In this document: positions 47,286-56,400 of the stretch, one piece after another
How the letters are laid out: each line of letters begins with the position of its first letter
Numbering within the stretch: the stretch's first letter is position 1
NCBI GenBank assembly: GCA_963774305.1
Contig: CAVZEM010000009.1
Span: 62,001 to 126,000 of the forward strand
DNA: 64,000 nt
Direction of reading: 5' to 3'
Origin: DASUPK01 sp963774305
GTDB lineage: Bacteria; Actinomycetota; Thermoleophilia; Solirubrobacterales; 70-9
The notes under the pieces: model-generated
Databases searched by the model: none
What the model was told of the DNA's origin: nothing
The model's input: only the letters and a program-made list of their open reading frames with translations
Program-made: the position numbers and the translations under genes

Positions 47286-48689
47286 TCAGGCGGCCGTCTT
47301 CGCGGCCCTGGAGGCCTCGACCATCTCGTCGGTGCGGCAGAACTTGACGCGCGGGCGGCCGTGCGGCTTGCCGGCCTCGACCTCGGCGGCGTCGATCGCC
47401 TGCCAGCCCTCGAAGGTGATGTGGTCGGGCTTGCGCTCGTTGAGCAGCGCCTCGATCGAGCCGCGGTCAGCCGCCAATTCGGCCTCCGGCACCTTGCCGG
47501 CGTCGAGGTCCTCGAAGAGATGGTCGACCGTCTCCTGGGCGTCCTTCTTGTTGGTCCCGATCACGCCGGAGGGGCCCCGCTTGATCCAGCCGACCGCGTA
47601 GAGGCCGGGGACCTGGTTGCCGTCCTCCTTGATGCGACCGCGCTCGTTGGCGATCGTCCCGGCGCGCTCGTCGAAGGGGAGGCCCTCGATCGGGATGCCC
47701 TTGTAGCCGATCGAGCGCAGCACCAGGCCGCACTCGATCGTCTCGCGCTCGCCGGTGTCGACGGCGCGGATGCGACCAGATTCGTCGCGCTGCAGCTCGT
47801 TCTTCCCGACCACGATCCGCTCGACCCTGCCATCGCCCTGGATCTCGATGGGGGAGCGGAGGAAGCGAAGGGTGATCTTCTGGGGCTTGCCCTCCGGATC
47901 GCGGCCGGAGAAGTCGGTGAAGATCTCGACGTTTCGGCGGTTGGTCGGGTCGGCGTCGTCGGAGTCGAGCCACTCGCGGCTGATCTCGTCGAGCTCCATC
48001 TCGCCGGCATCGATGTCGATGTCGGCGTTCACCATCTCCCCGAGCTCACGGACCTCGGGGTTTGTGAAGGCGGCCTGGGCGGGCCCGCGGCGGCCGAGCA
48101 CCAGGATCTCCTTGACGCCCGAGCCGGCAAAGGCCTCGATCGCGTGATCGGCGGTGTCGGTCTCCGAGAGCTCGTCTCTGGTCAGGGCGAGCATCCGAGC
48201 GACGTCCGCCGCGACGTTGCCGTTGCCGATCACCACGACCCGCTCGCAGGAGAGGTCGAACTCGTGGTCGGCGAAGTCGGGGTGGGCGTTGTACCAGTTG
48301 ACGAATTGGGTGGCGGGATGGCTCCCGGCCAGCTCCTCACCGGGGATGCCGAGCTGCCGGTCGGTGGCGGTGCCGTACGCGAAGACGATCGCGTGGTAGC
48401 GCTCCCGCAACTCGTCGACCGTGATGTCCCTGCCGACCTCGACGTTGCCGAAGAAGCGGAACTCGGGGCGTGCAGCGGTCTTCTCGTAGACCCGGATCAC
48501 CGACTTGATCTTCGGATGGTCGGGAGCGACTCCGAAGCGGACGAGGCCGTACGGCGTGCAGAGCCGGTCGAACATGTCGACCTCGGCATGCGTCCCCTCA
48601 TGCCTGAGCACGTGCTCGGCCGTGTAGAAGCCGGCCGGGCCGGACCCGACGATGGCAACGCGCAGCGGATTTTCGTCTGTACCGATCAC
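47286..48689 (-). CDS. Ferredoxin-NADP reductase, FprA (adrenodoxin reductase-like)
   Basis: 467 residues from GTG at 48689, just before PLRVAIVGSGPAGFYTAEHV, the FAD-binding GxGxxG. The second nucleotide site is VVVIGNGNVAADVARML (NADPH), and GWIKRGPSGVIGTNKKDAQE is the C-terminal FAD contact of the adrenodoxin reductase family. It passes electrons between NADPH and ferredoxin, needed by Fe-S assembly, haem enzymes and P450s such as the one at 26808. It is in one unit with hemQ upstream and bolA-grx4 downstream. The frame is open well upstream, but that is antisense shadow of hemQ. Confidence 0.93.
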   Translation of the reverse strand: MIGTDENPLRVAIVGSGPAGFYTAEHVLRHEGTHAEVDMFDRLCTPYGLVRFGVAPDHPKIKSVIRVYEKTAARPEFRFFGNVEVGRDITVDELRERYHAIVFAYGTATDRQLGIPGEELAGSHPATQFVNWYNAHPDFADHEFDLSCERVVVIGNGNVAADVARMLALTRDELSETDTADHAIEAFAGSGVKEILVLGRRGPAQAAFTNPEVRELGEMVNADIDIDAGEMELDEISREWLDSDDADPTNRRNVEIFTDFSGRDPEGKPQKITLRFLRSPIEIQGDGRVERIVVGKNELQRDESGRIRAVDTGERETIECGLVLRSIGYKGIPIEGLPFDERAGTIANERGRIKEDGNQVPGLYAVGWIKRGPSGVIGTNKKDAQETVDHLFEDLDAGKVPEAELAADRGSIEALLNERKPDHITFEGWQAIDAAEVEAGKPHGRPRVKFCRTDEMVEASRAAKTAA

Positions 48690-48712
48690 GGCGAGCGGGA
48701 AAGGGTAGTGGC

Positions 48713-49408
48713 TTACGCCGGTGTGACCGCCGTTGCGGCGGTCCCATCGAGCGCGTCGAGCGTGCGCCCGAGCGACATCGAGACGCAGGTGAAAATCGGC
48801 GTGTCGCGCAGCGTGTAGGAGCTCGACTCGGTGCCGCGGAGCTCCTGGACCAGGTCGAGGAACTCGCCGGGGTCGTCGCCCTCGAAGGAGACGACGAACT
48901 CCTGGTCGTCCAGGCCGAATGAGTAGGCGGTGTTGATCGAGATCTCCGGATAGCGGCGGCCGACCTCGATGTGGTTGGTCATGATCCGCTGCCGCTCCTC
49001 GAGGGGCAGGCCGTACCACTCGCGCTTCTTGTCGAAGGGGTAGACGAAGAGGTACTTGCGGTCGGAGACGCAGATCTCGGGCCGCGACTCCTGCTCCGAG
49101 TACGGCGACGGCTTGGTCATCGCCAGGTACGAGTAGGGGATGGACGCCCAGCGAGCCAGTCCGCTTTGGCTGAGTACGACGTGGAAGGTGTGAATGTCCT
49201 CGAGCGTCGGGCTCTGGCTGAGCAGCATCAGGTCGGTGTCGCCGCGGGTGCCGACCGTCGAATACGCTCGCAGCGAGCGGTCCTCCGCGAAGTCCTCGCA
49301 GGCCGCCAGGAACTCGGCCTTGTCGGTCGCCCGCTCGTCGGGGGACCGCCTGCGCCAGGCGGGGTCGAGCTTGAAGAAGGTGAACTTGACGAACGTGCGG
49401 TCGGCCAC
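48713..49408 (-). CDS. hemQ: Coproheme decarboxylase HemQ (chlorite dismutase-like family)
   Basis: 231 residues from GTG at 49408. The family pattern FVKFTFFKLDPAWRR, GTRGDTDLMLLSQSP, FVYPFDKKREWYGLP, MTNHIEVGRRYPEI and SFGLDDQEFVVSFEGDDP is as in actinobacterial HemQ, including the His of NHIEVGRRY. The enzyme converts coproheme to haem b with peroxide, the last step of the coproporphyrin pathway. No other hem genes are here. It heads the ferredoxin reductase-bolA-grx4 unit, 23 bases apart, and diverges from the membrane protein gene across 13 bases. Confidence 0.87.
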   Translation of the reverse strand: MADRTFVKFTFFKLDPAWRRRSPDERATDKAEFLAACEDFAEDRSLRAYSTVGTRGDTDLMLLSQSPTLEDIHTFHVVLSQSGLARWASIPYSYLAMTKPSPYSEQESRPEICVSDRKYLFVYPFDKKREWYGLPLEERQRIMTNHIEVGRRYPEISINTAYSFGLDDQEFVVSFEGDDPGEFLDLVQELRGTESSSYTLRDTPIFTCVSMSLGRTLDALDGTAATAVTPA

Positions 49409-49421
49409 GAGACGAAGGGTA

Positions 49422-51086
49422 ATGGCCGTCGCCTTCGCGGCCGGGGCGCTGCTGTGCGGTTGGGCGGCGTCGGCAGACGCGACGCCGCGCGTCACGGTTG
49501 CCGTGCTGCCTCAGGTCGCGACGGTTCGGGAGCTCGCAAGGGAGGGGCTCTCGCCAGGCCTGATGAGTGCGGGTCTTGGGCAGGTCTCTGCCGCGCGTAC
49601 TTTCGTCGACATCTCGGCGGGCAATCGCGAGAGCCCGCCATCGGATGCCGTCCCGGGCCTGCTTCGCAGCACCATCGAGAGGGCTGGGCTGGGTGGGGGT
49701 GCGCTACTGACCGTCTACATCCCGCTCACTGCGCTTCCCCGACTTGTGTCGACCTTGCGCGATGACGACCTGGTGATCGCGTTCGCGGCTCCTCCGCCGA
49801 GCGGCAACGAGGCTCTGCCGATTGGAATCGCCGGGCGCGGCTTCGACGGCGATCTGACATCGGACTCGACTCGCACCGACGGTTATGTCCTCTCGACGGA
49901 CGTCGCGCCGACGATCCTGCGGCGGCTGGGGCTCTCCGTCCCGGACGTCATGAACGGCCAGCCGATTCGGGCTGAGGGCAGCGTCGATTTCGCCGCGATC
50001 GAGGACCGGGCGACGCGGATGGCCGAAATTCCCGGGCGCCGGGCGCCGGTCGTGATCGCCTGCCTGCTCGCCTGGATCGCGATCGGGTTCGTGGTCAATC
50101 GCGTCATCTTCGGCCTGCGGCGGGTGGCGCTGGCCTGGCTGGCGCTCGCGTTCGCCTACATGCCGTCGATTCTCCTCATCGGAGCGTGGCTCCAGCCCAG
50201 TGCGGTCGCCGAGGGGCTGCTGGTCGGACTTGGGGCAGCCGCGCTGGCCGCGATCACGGTCCGCTTCGCCTGGGGATGGCGAGGGTTGGCGATCGCGTGC
50301 GGGACCACTGTGATCGCCTACGCGATCGACGTTGCGACGGGCTCGGAGCTGACGAAGCTCTCGCTCCTCGGCCCGAATCCGATCTTCGGTGCGCGCTTCT
50401 ACGGGATCGGCAACGAGTTGGAAGCTCTGATCGCCGTGATGGTTCCGGTGGGCGTGGGCGCCGCACTATCGGCTTCGCCGGGATCGTCGCGCAGGGCTGA
50501 GATGGCGTTCCTGATTGCCGGCACTCTCGCCGCGCTGATCTTTGCGGCAGGTCGATTCGGTGCTGATGTGGGGGCGGTCATCGTCTTGCCGGTCGGCGCC
50601 GCGGTCGCAGTGACAGTCGTCGGGTGGGGCGGCGGGGGCTCTCGCCGGCGGCTCGCCTTGGCCGTGATCGCCGCGCCCCTGGTCGGATTGGCCGCCCTTG
50701 CTCTGATCGATCTCGTCTCGGGCGGTAACGCGCACCTGACGCGGTCGGTGCTCGACGCCGGGGGTGCGGGCGACCTGGCCGACGTCGCCGAGCGCCGCCT
50801 GAGGCTCTCGGCGCACGATTTCGGCCAGGCAGCCGGGAATCCGCTGTTCTGGGTCGTGGTCCTGGGAATCGCCGTGGCGATCTCCCAATGGCGCCGGATC
50901 GACGCCTGGCTCGAGCCCTTTCCTGCCGCCCGCGCAGGCGTGATCGGCGCCTGCGCCGCGGTGGCCGTGGGCGTGCTCGTGAACGACTCGGGCGCGACCT
51001 TTCTCGTGCTCGGATCGCTTGCCCTCGGGGCCACTCTCGCCTTCGCCTGGGCCCAGGCGGCCGCGAATCCGCAGAAGTCCGTGTAA
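49422..51086 (+). CDS. Membrane protein with phosphatase-like N-terminal domain, unknown function
   Basis: 554 residues from ATG at 49422. A signal peptide (VAFAAGALLCGWAASADA) is followed by a ~200-residue outside domain whose end, DVAPTILRRLGLSVPDVMNG, looks like the last part of alkaline phosphatase/sulfatase-type domains; the metal ligands of that family are not obvious. Then about 9-10 membrane helices with GPNPIFGARFYGIGNELEAL, GRFGADVGAVIVLP and LVNDSGATFLVLG. Similar architecture is widespread in actinobacteria but I know no proven function. The start is 13 bases from the divergent hemQ. Possibly works with the next gene in lipid or glycolipid export. Confidence 0.7.
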   Translation: MAVAFAAGALLCGWAASADATPRVTVAVLPQVATVRELAREGLSPGLMSAGLGQVSAARTFVDISAGNRESPPSDAVPGLLRSTIERAGLGGGALLTVYIPLTALPRLVSTLRDDDLVIAFAAPPPSGNEALPIGIAGRGFDGDLTSDSTRTDGYVLSTDVAPTILRRLGLSVPDVMNGQPIRAEGSVDFAAIEDRATRMAEIPGRRAPVVIACLLAWIAIGFVVNRVIFGLRRVALAWLALAFAYMPSILLIGAWLQPSAVAEGLLVGLGAAALAAITVRFAWGWRGLAIACGTTVIAYAIDVATGSELTKLSLLGPNPIFGARFYGIGNELEALIAVMVPVGVGAALSASPGSSRRAEMAFLIAGTLAALIFAAGRFGADVGAVIVLPVGAAVAVTVVGWGGGGSRRRLALAVIAAPLVGLAALALIDLVSGGNAHLTRSVLDAGGAGDLADVAERRLRLSAHDFGQAAGNPLFWVVVLGIAVAISQWRRIDAWLEPFPAARAGVIGACAAVAVGVLVNDSGATFLVLGSLALGATLAFAWAQAAANPQKSV

Positions 51087-51167
51087 TGCGGGCTCCCCAC
51101 GCGGGTAAGTGAACGAGGTGTGACTTCCGCCACTGAGCACAGCCAGCAGTACCGGTACCCTGACCCG

Positions 51168-53492
51168 ATGCGCATTGCGCTTGTCTCGCCCTATTCCTGG
51201 ACCTATCAGGGAGGCGTAAACAGGCACGTTGAAGCGCTGGCGGAGCAGTTCATCGCCCGGGGAGATCACGTTCGCGTGTTGGCTCCGTGGGACCCGCCGG
51301 ATCGCGTCAGTCGCCGCCTGCACCGCTCCCATCCCGAACTGCGGGAGGCTCCCGACTACCTGGTTCCGCTCGGTCGCACTGTGGGTGTAGGCGCGAACGG
51401 CGCCGTCTCGAACCTGTCGGTCTTCCCGGAGGGCCCGGTCCGCCTGCGCAGCGCGCTGCGCACCGGCAACTACGACGTCGTCCATGTGCACGAGCCGCTG
51501 GCGCCGCTCGTCGGCTGGGACGCCATGGTCTTCCGGGGCGCGCCCGTGGTCGGCACCTTTCATGCCTACTCGACCAAGGCCTTCCCGAACCATGTCTCGA
51601 CCCTGCTCGGCGCGCGGCGGCGGTTCAACCAGCTCTCCGCCCGAATCGCCGTCTCCGAGGCCGCGGCCTGGACCGGGCGGCGCTGGTTCGGCGGCGAGTA
51701 CACGATCGTGCCGAACGGGGTCGACATCGAGGCCGCCCCGCAGGGCCCCAAGCCGACGAGCGACGAGCTCCGTCTCCTCTTCGTCGGCCGCGCCGAGGAG
51801 CGCAAGGGCCTGCCGGTCCTGCTGGCCGCCTTCCAGGCGCTGGTCGAGCACGTTCCCTCGCGGCTCACGATCGTCGGAGCCGATCCCGAGGAGATCTCGC
51901 GCCGGGTCAGCGACCCGGACCTGATGTCGCACATCGACGTCCTCGGCAAGGTCTCCGACTCGATCCTCTGGCGCCAGCTGGGCGAGGCTGACCTGCTCTG
52001 CGCGCCGTCACTCGCCGGTGAGAGCTTCGGCATGGTCCTGATCGAGGCGATGGCCGCGGGCACGGGCGTCGTCGCCTCGGCGATCGCCGGCTACAGCGAC
52101 GTCGTCACCAATGGCGTCGACGGCATCCTCGTGCCGCCCGCCGACCCGCAGGCGCTCGCCGAGGAGCTGCAGCTGCTAGCGCATGAGCCCGAGCGGATCA
52201 AGGCGATGGGCGAGGCGGGCCGCCAAAGCGCCCAGCGCTACGCGTGGCCGCGGATCGCCGAGGAGGTCGCCGATGTATACGAGCGGGCGATCGAGCCTGC
52301 GGCGGCACCGATCTGGCCGCCGGAGGAGTTCGCCCGGCGCACCGGTTTGGTCCGCATCGACGGCGGCCCGAAGCGGCCCGCCCAGCGGATGCCGACCCTG
52401 GAGCCGACCCCCATGGACAAGCGCAGCCGCGGCCGGCGTGCCGCCCGCAAGGCGGGCGTCGCCGTCGCGAGCATCCTCGGCCTCGGCCTGACCGCGCTCG
52501 CGGCGCGCCGCATCGGTGTCGATCAGGTGGCGAGCAACATCATCGACTCGGATGTGAAGTGGGTGCTGATCGCCTGTGCCCTGATGGTGGCCGCGATGTT
52601 CGCCCGCGCCGTCTCCTGGATCGCGATCACTCGCGCCGCACTTCCGCGGTACCACCTGCGCCGCCGCGACGTGACCTCGGCCACGATGATCGGCGTGTTG
52701 ATGTCGGCGACGTTGCCGGCTCGCCTCGGCGAGCCCGCCAGGGCGATGGTCCTCTCCCGCCACATCGGCCGGATGCGCGAGACGTTCCCGGTCCTGATCG
52801 GGACGCTGGTCTCGCAGACCGCGCTCAACATCTTCGCCCTGGTCCTGCTCGGCGGGATCATCGTCTCGACCACCGATCTCTTCCAGGCGAGCACCCAGAA
52901 GCTCTTCCTCGTCTCGACCGCCCCACTGCTGGTTCTGCTGGCGGTGCTGATGGCCCCGTCGCTCGTGAAGGTGAACGGCCAGGGCCGGATCGCCCGCGGC
53001 ATCAAGGCGGTCCGCGGTGCGCTCCAGCAGGCGCGCAAGGGCCTGACCGTGTTCCGCGATCCGCGCAAGGGCTCATTCGCCGCGGGTGCGCAGCTCTTCG
53101 CCTGGTTCCTCCAGCTGCTCTCGTGCTGGGCCCTGTTCGCCGCACTCGGCCTCGACCACCAGGTCGCGATCGGCGCCGCCGCGGCCTGCCTCTTCGCGGT
53201 CAACGTGACCGCCGTCGTGCCGGCGACCCCGTCGAACATCGGCATCTTCCAGCTCGCCATCATCAGCGTGCTTCACCAGGGCTTCGGAGTCCCGGCGGCC
53301 GACGCGCTGGCTTACGGCGTCATCCTGCAGGCCGTCGAGATTGCGACCGCGGTCGCGCTCGGGGTCCCCGCCCTGGTACGCGAGGGCGTCACCTGGTCCG
53401 ACATGCGCGTCCGGGCCATGGCAGCCGCACCGGTCGAGCTCCCGGAGCGTCCGCGCGCCCGCGAGCGCGAGGCCGAGCGAATCTCCGCCTAG
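51168..53492 (+). CDS. GT4 glycosyltransferase fused to an UPF0104 (LPG synthase-like) membrane domain
   Basis: 774 residues. Residues 1-~385 form a GT-B glycosyltransferase: RIALVSPYSWTYQGGVNRHV, HVHEPLAPLVGWDAM, LLFVGRAEERKGLPVLLAAF and the donor-site SLAGESFGMVLIEAMAAGTG, closest in look to PimA-type mannosyltransferases. After a ~40-residue basic linker come about seven to eight helices (TALAARRIGVDQVASNII on; TLPARLGEPARAMVLSRH; VPATPSNIGIFQLAI) typical of UPF0104, the flippase-like half of MprF and of AglD. One protein could glycosylate a lipid and move it. TACCCT lies 8 bases before the ATG at 51168. It shares CTAG with the metH stop. Confidence 0.87.
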   Translation: MRIALVSPYSWTYQGGVNRHVEALAEQFIARGDHVRVLAPWDPPDRVSRRLHRSHPELREAPDYLVPLGRTVGVGANGAVSNLSVFPEGPVRLRSALRTGNYDVVHVHEPLAPLVGWDAMVFRGAPVVGTFHAYSTKAFPNHVSTLLGARRRFNQLSARIAVSEAAAWTGRRWFGGEYTIVPNGVDIEAAPQGPKPTSDELRLLFVGRAEERKGLPVLLAAFQALVEHVPSRLTIVGADPEEISRRVSDPDLMSHIDVLGKVSDSILWRQLGEADLLCAPSLAGESFGMVLIEAMAAGTGVVASAIAGYSDVVTNGVDGILVPPADPQALAEELQLLAHEPERIKAMGEAGRQSAQRYAWPRIAEEVADVYERAIEPAAAPIWPPEEFARRTGLVRIDGGPKRPAQRMPTLEPTPMDKRSRGRRAARKAGVAVASILGLGLTALAARRIGVDQVASNIIDSDVKWVLIACALMVAAMFARAVSWIAITRAALPRYHLRRRDVTSATMIGVLMSATLPARLGEPARAMVLSRHIGRMRETFPVLIGTLVSQTALNIFALVLLGGIIVSTTDLFQASTQKLFLVSTAPLLVLLAVLMAPSLVKVNGQGRIARGIKAVRGALQQARKGLTVFRDPRKGSFAAGAQLFAWFLQLLSCWALFAALGLDHQVAIGAAAACLFAVNVTAVVPATPSNIGIFQLAIISVLHQGFGVPAADALAYGVILQAVEIATAVALGVPALVREGVTWSDMRVRAMAAAPVELPERPRAREREAERISA

Positions 53493-56400
53493 GCGCTGGC
53501 GGGCTCGGTCTGCTCGACCGCTTCGGCCTCGACAGTTCCATCGGACGGCTCCACCTCGGGCGGCAGCTCGCCGCCGCGCTCGGTGCCCGCGATCAGCTCG
53601 TCGGGCGCCTTTTCCTTGGGGATGAAGCCCGACTTCATGCCGAAGTAGACGGCCTGCGGATGGTGGGCGATGATCGCCACCGTCGACTGCTCGGGCATCA
53701 CGGCGTGGCCGCCCGACAGGGTCATCCCGATCTGCTCGAGGTCGAGCAGGCGCCAGACCTTCTCGTGCTCGGACTGGTTGGGGCAGGCGGGGTAGCCCCA
53801 TGAGTAGCGGCGCCCCTGGTCGGGGTCGATCCCGAGCTCGTCGCGAACTCGCGAGTGGAGCCACTCGGCCAGGCCCTCGGCTGATTGGACCCCGAGCCCG
53901 TGGACGTAGAGCTGCTCGGCGAACTCGCCGTCCGCCTCGAGCTTCGCCATCAGGTCGGTGACCTCCGGGCCGACGGTGACGCCCTGGAGGGCGACCACGT
54001 CCCGCTCGCCGGCGCCCAGCTCGTCCAGCGGACGGAAGAAATCGGTCAGGCAGATCCGGTCGTGCTTGGGCTGGCGGGGGAAGACCAGGCGCTCGAGCTC
54101 GCGTTCGGGATCCTCCGGGTCGAAGACGATCAGCTCGTTGCCGTCGGCGGCGCAGGGGAAGTAGCCGAGCCGCGCCCGCGGATTGAGGTAGTCCTGCTCG
54201 CGCCACATCCTCTCCAGGCGGGGGGCGAATCCCTCCTCGCCGTCGTGCCCCTCGACGATCTGGCGCCACTCCTCGCCCTTCTTGCCGCGGCCGCCCCAGT
54301 GGAGCTTGAAGAGCACGTGGCGGTCGAGGTGCGGGAAGACGTCGTCGAGGTCCACTTCGATCTCCCTGGCACCCCAGAAGGGAGGCTCGGGGATCGGCGC
54401 GTCGGTGCGTGCCGCAGAGCGGGCGCTTTCGTCGGTGGTGGGTGGAGCGTCGTCGACCGCGACCGGCTTCTCGCGCAGCTCCTGTGCCTCGGAGCGGATG
54501 CGATCGACCAGCGACGAGCGTGCCCCCTCGTCGATCAGGGCGTCCATCGTGTCCAGGCCGGCGAAGGCGTCCTTGCAGTAGAAGACGCCCGGCTCGTAGA
54601 CGTCGTCGGACTCCTTGCCGCCCGGGTAGAGGATCCGGCGGCCGAAGTCGCGGTTGATCGCCGCGCCGCCGATCAGCACCGGGAACTCGAGTCCCCGCTG
54701 GTGGAGCTCCTGGACGCACGTCGGCATCTGCTTGGACGTCGAGACGAGGAGGGCGGAGAGCCCGATCGCATCGGCCTCGTGCTCGACGGCCGCGGAGATG
54801 ATCGTGTCGACCGGGACCTGCTTGCCGAGGTCGACGACCGTATAGCCGTTGTTGGTGAGGATCGTGTTGACCAGCGACTTGCCGATGTCGTGGACGTCGC
54901 CGAAGACGGTGGCGATCACGACCTTGCCCTTGGTGTGTCCCTCGATCCGCTCCAGGTAGTTCTCGAGCTGCGCGACGGCCCGCTTCATCACCTCGGCCGA
55001 TTGGAGGACGAATGGCAGGATCAGCTCGCCCGCGCCGAACTTGTCCCCGACCTCCTTCATGGCCGGGAGCAGCACCTGGTTCAGCGTCGGGACGGCGCCG
55101 ATCTTCTCCACGGAACGGTCGATCCAGTCCTCGACACCGTCCTTCTTGCGATGGAGGATCTGCCAGTGGAGGGCCTCCTCGGGCTCCATGCCCTCCGTCG
55201 AGTCGCCGGCCGCCTCCTCGGCCTCCTCGCCCTTCGACTCGAAGTGCGCGATGAACTTCTCGAGCGCGTCCTCAGAGCGGTTGAAGACCAGGGCGTCGGT
55301 GAGCTCGCGTTCGTTCTCATCGATCTCGAAGTAGGGGGTGATGTGGTTCGGGTTGACCATCGCCAGGTCGAGCCCGGCCTCGACGCAGTGGTGGAGGAAG
55401 ACGGAGTTCAGGACCGCGCGAGCCTTCGGGGAGACGCCGAAGCTCACGTTCGAGACGCCCAGGGAGGTCTTGACTCCCGGGATCTCGGCCTTGATCCGCT
55501 TGATCCCCTCGATCGTCGCGATCGCCGAGGGCCGCCACTCCTCGTCCCCGGTGGTCAGCGTGAAGGTGAGCGCGTCGAAGATCAGCGCCGCCGGGTCCAT
55601 GCCGTGGTCGTCCACGCACATGTCGCGAATCCGCTTCGCGATCTCGACCTTGCGGCCGGCGGTCTTCGCCATCCCCTCCTCGTCGATCGTCAGGGCGATC
55701 AGTGCCGCGCCGTGGGCCCTGGCGAGGGGCGCGACCCTGTCGAGCTTGTCGCGGCCGGCCTCCAGGTTCACCGAGTTCACGATCGCGCGGCCCGGGATCT
55801 TCTCGAGCGCCGCCTCGATCACCTCGGGCTCGGTCGAGTCGACCTGGATCGGGGAGGGCTGGGTCAGCGAGATCCGCTCCACGACCGTGCCCATCTGGAC
55901 GTCCTCGTCCTGGCGCTCGGTGAGTGCGACGCAGACGTCGAGCACGTGCGCGCCACCGGTCACCTGGTCCTCGGCGACCTGCACCAGTCCGTCGTAGTCG
56001 TCCGCCAGCAGCAGCTCCTTGGCCGCGCGCGAGCCCTGCGAGTTGACGCGCTCGCCGACCAGGGTCGGTCGCGGCTCCTGCACCAGCGGGGTCGAGGTCA
56101 TCATGCTCGAGACCTCGGCGGGACCCTTCTCCGGGCGCTTTTCGGGCACCCGGCCGTCGACCCGCTCGCGGATCGCCCGGATGTGGTCAGGCGTCGTGCC
56201 GCAGCAGCCGCCGACGATGCCGACGCCGTAGCGCTCGACGAACTCGCCCAGGGTGGCGGCGAGGGGCTCGGGCTGCTCCGGGAAGATCGTCTCGCCGTCG
56301 GGGCCTTGGAGCGGCAGCCCGGCGTTCGGGATGCAGTGCACCGGCAGCGGGGAGGCCTCGCCCAGGAAGCGGATCGCATCGCGCATGTCCTCCGGCCCGG

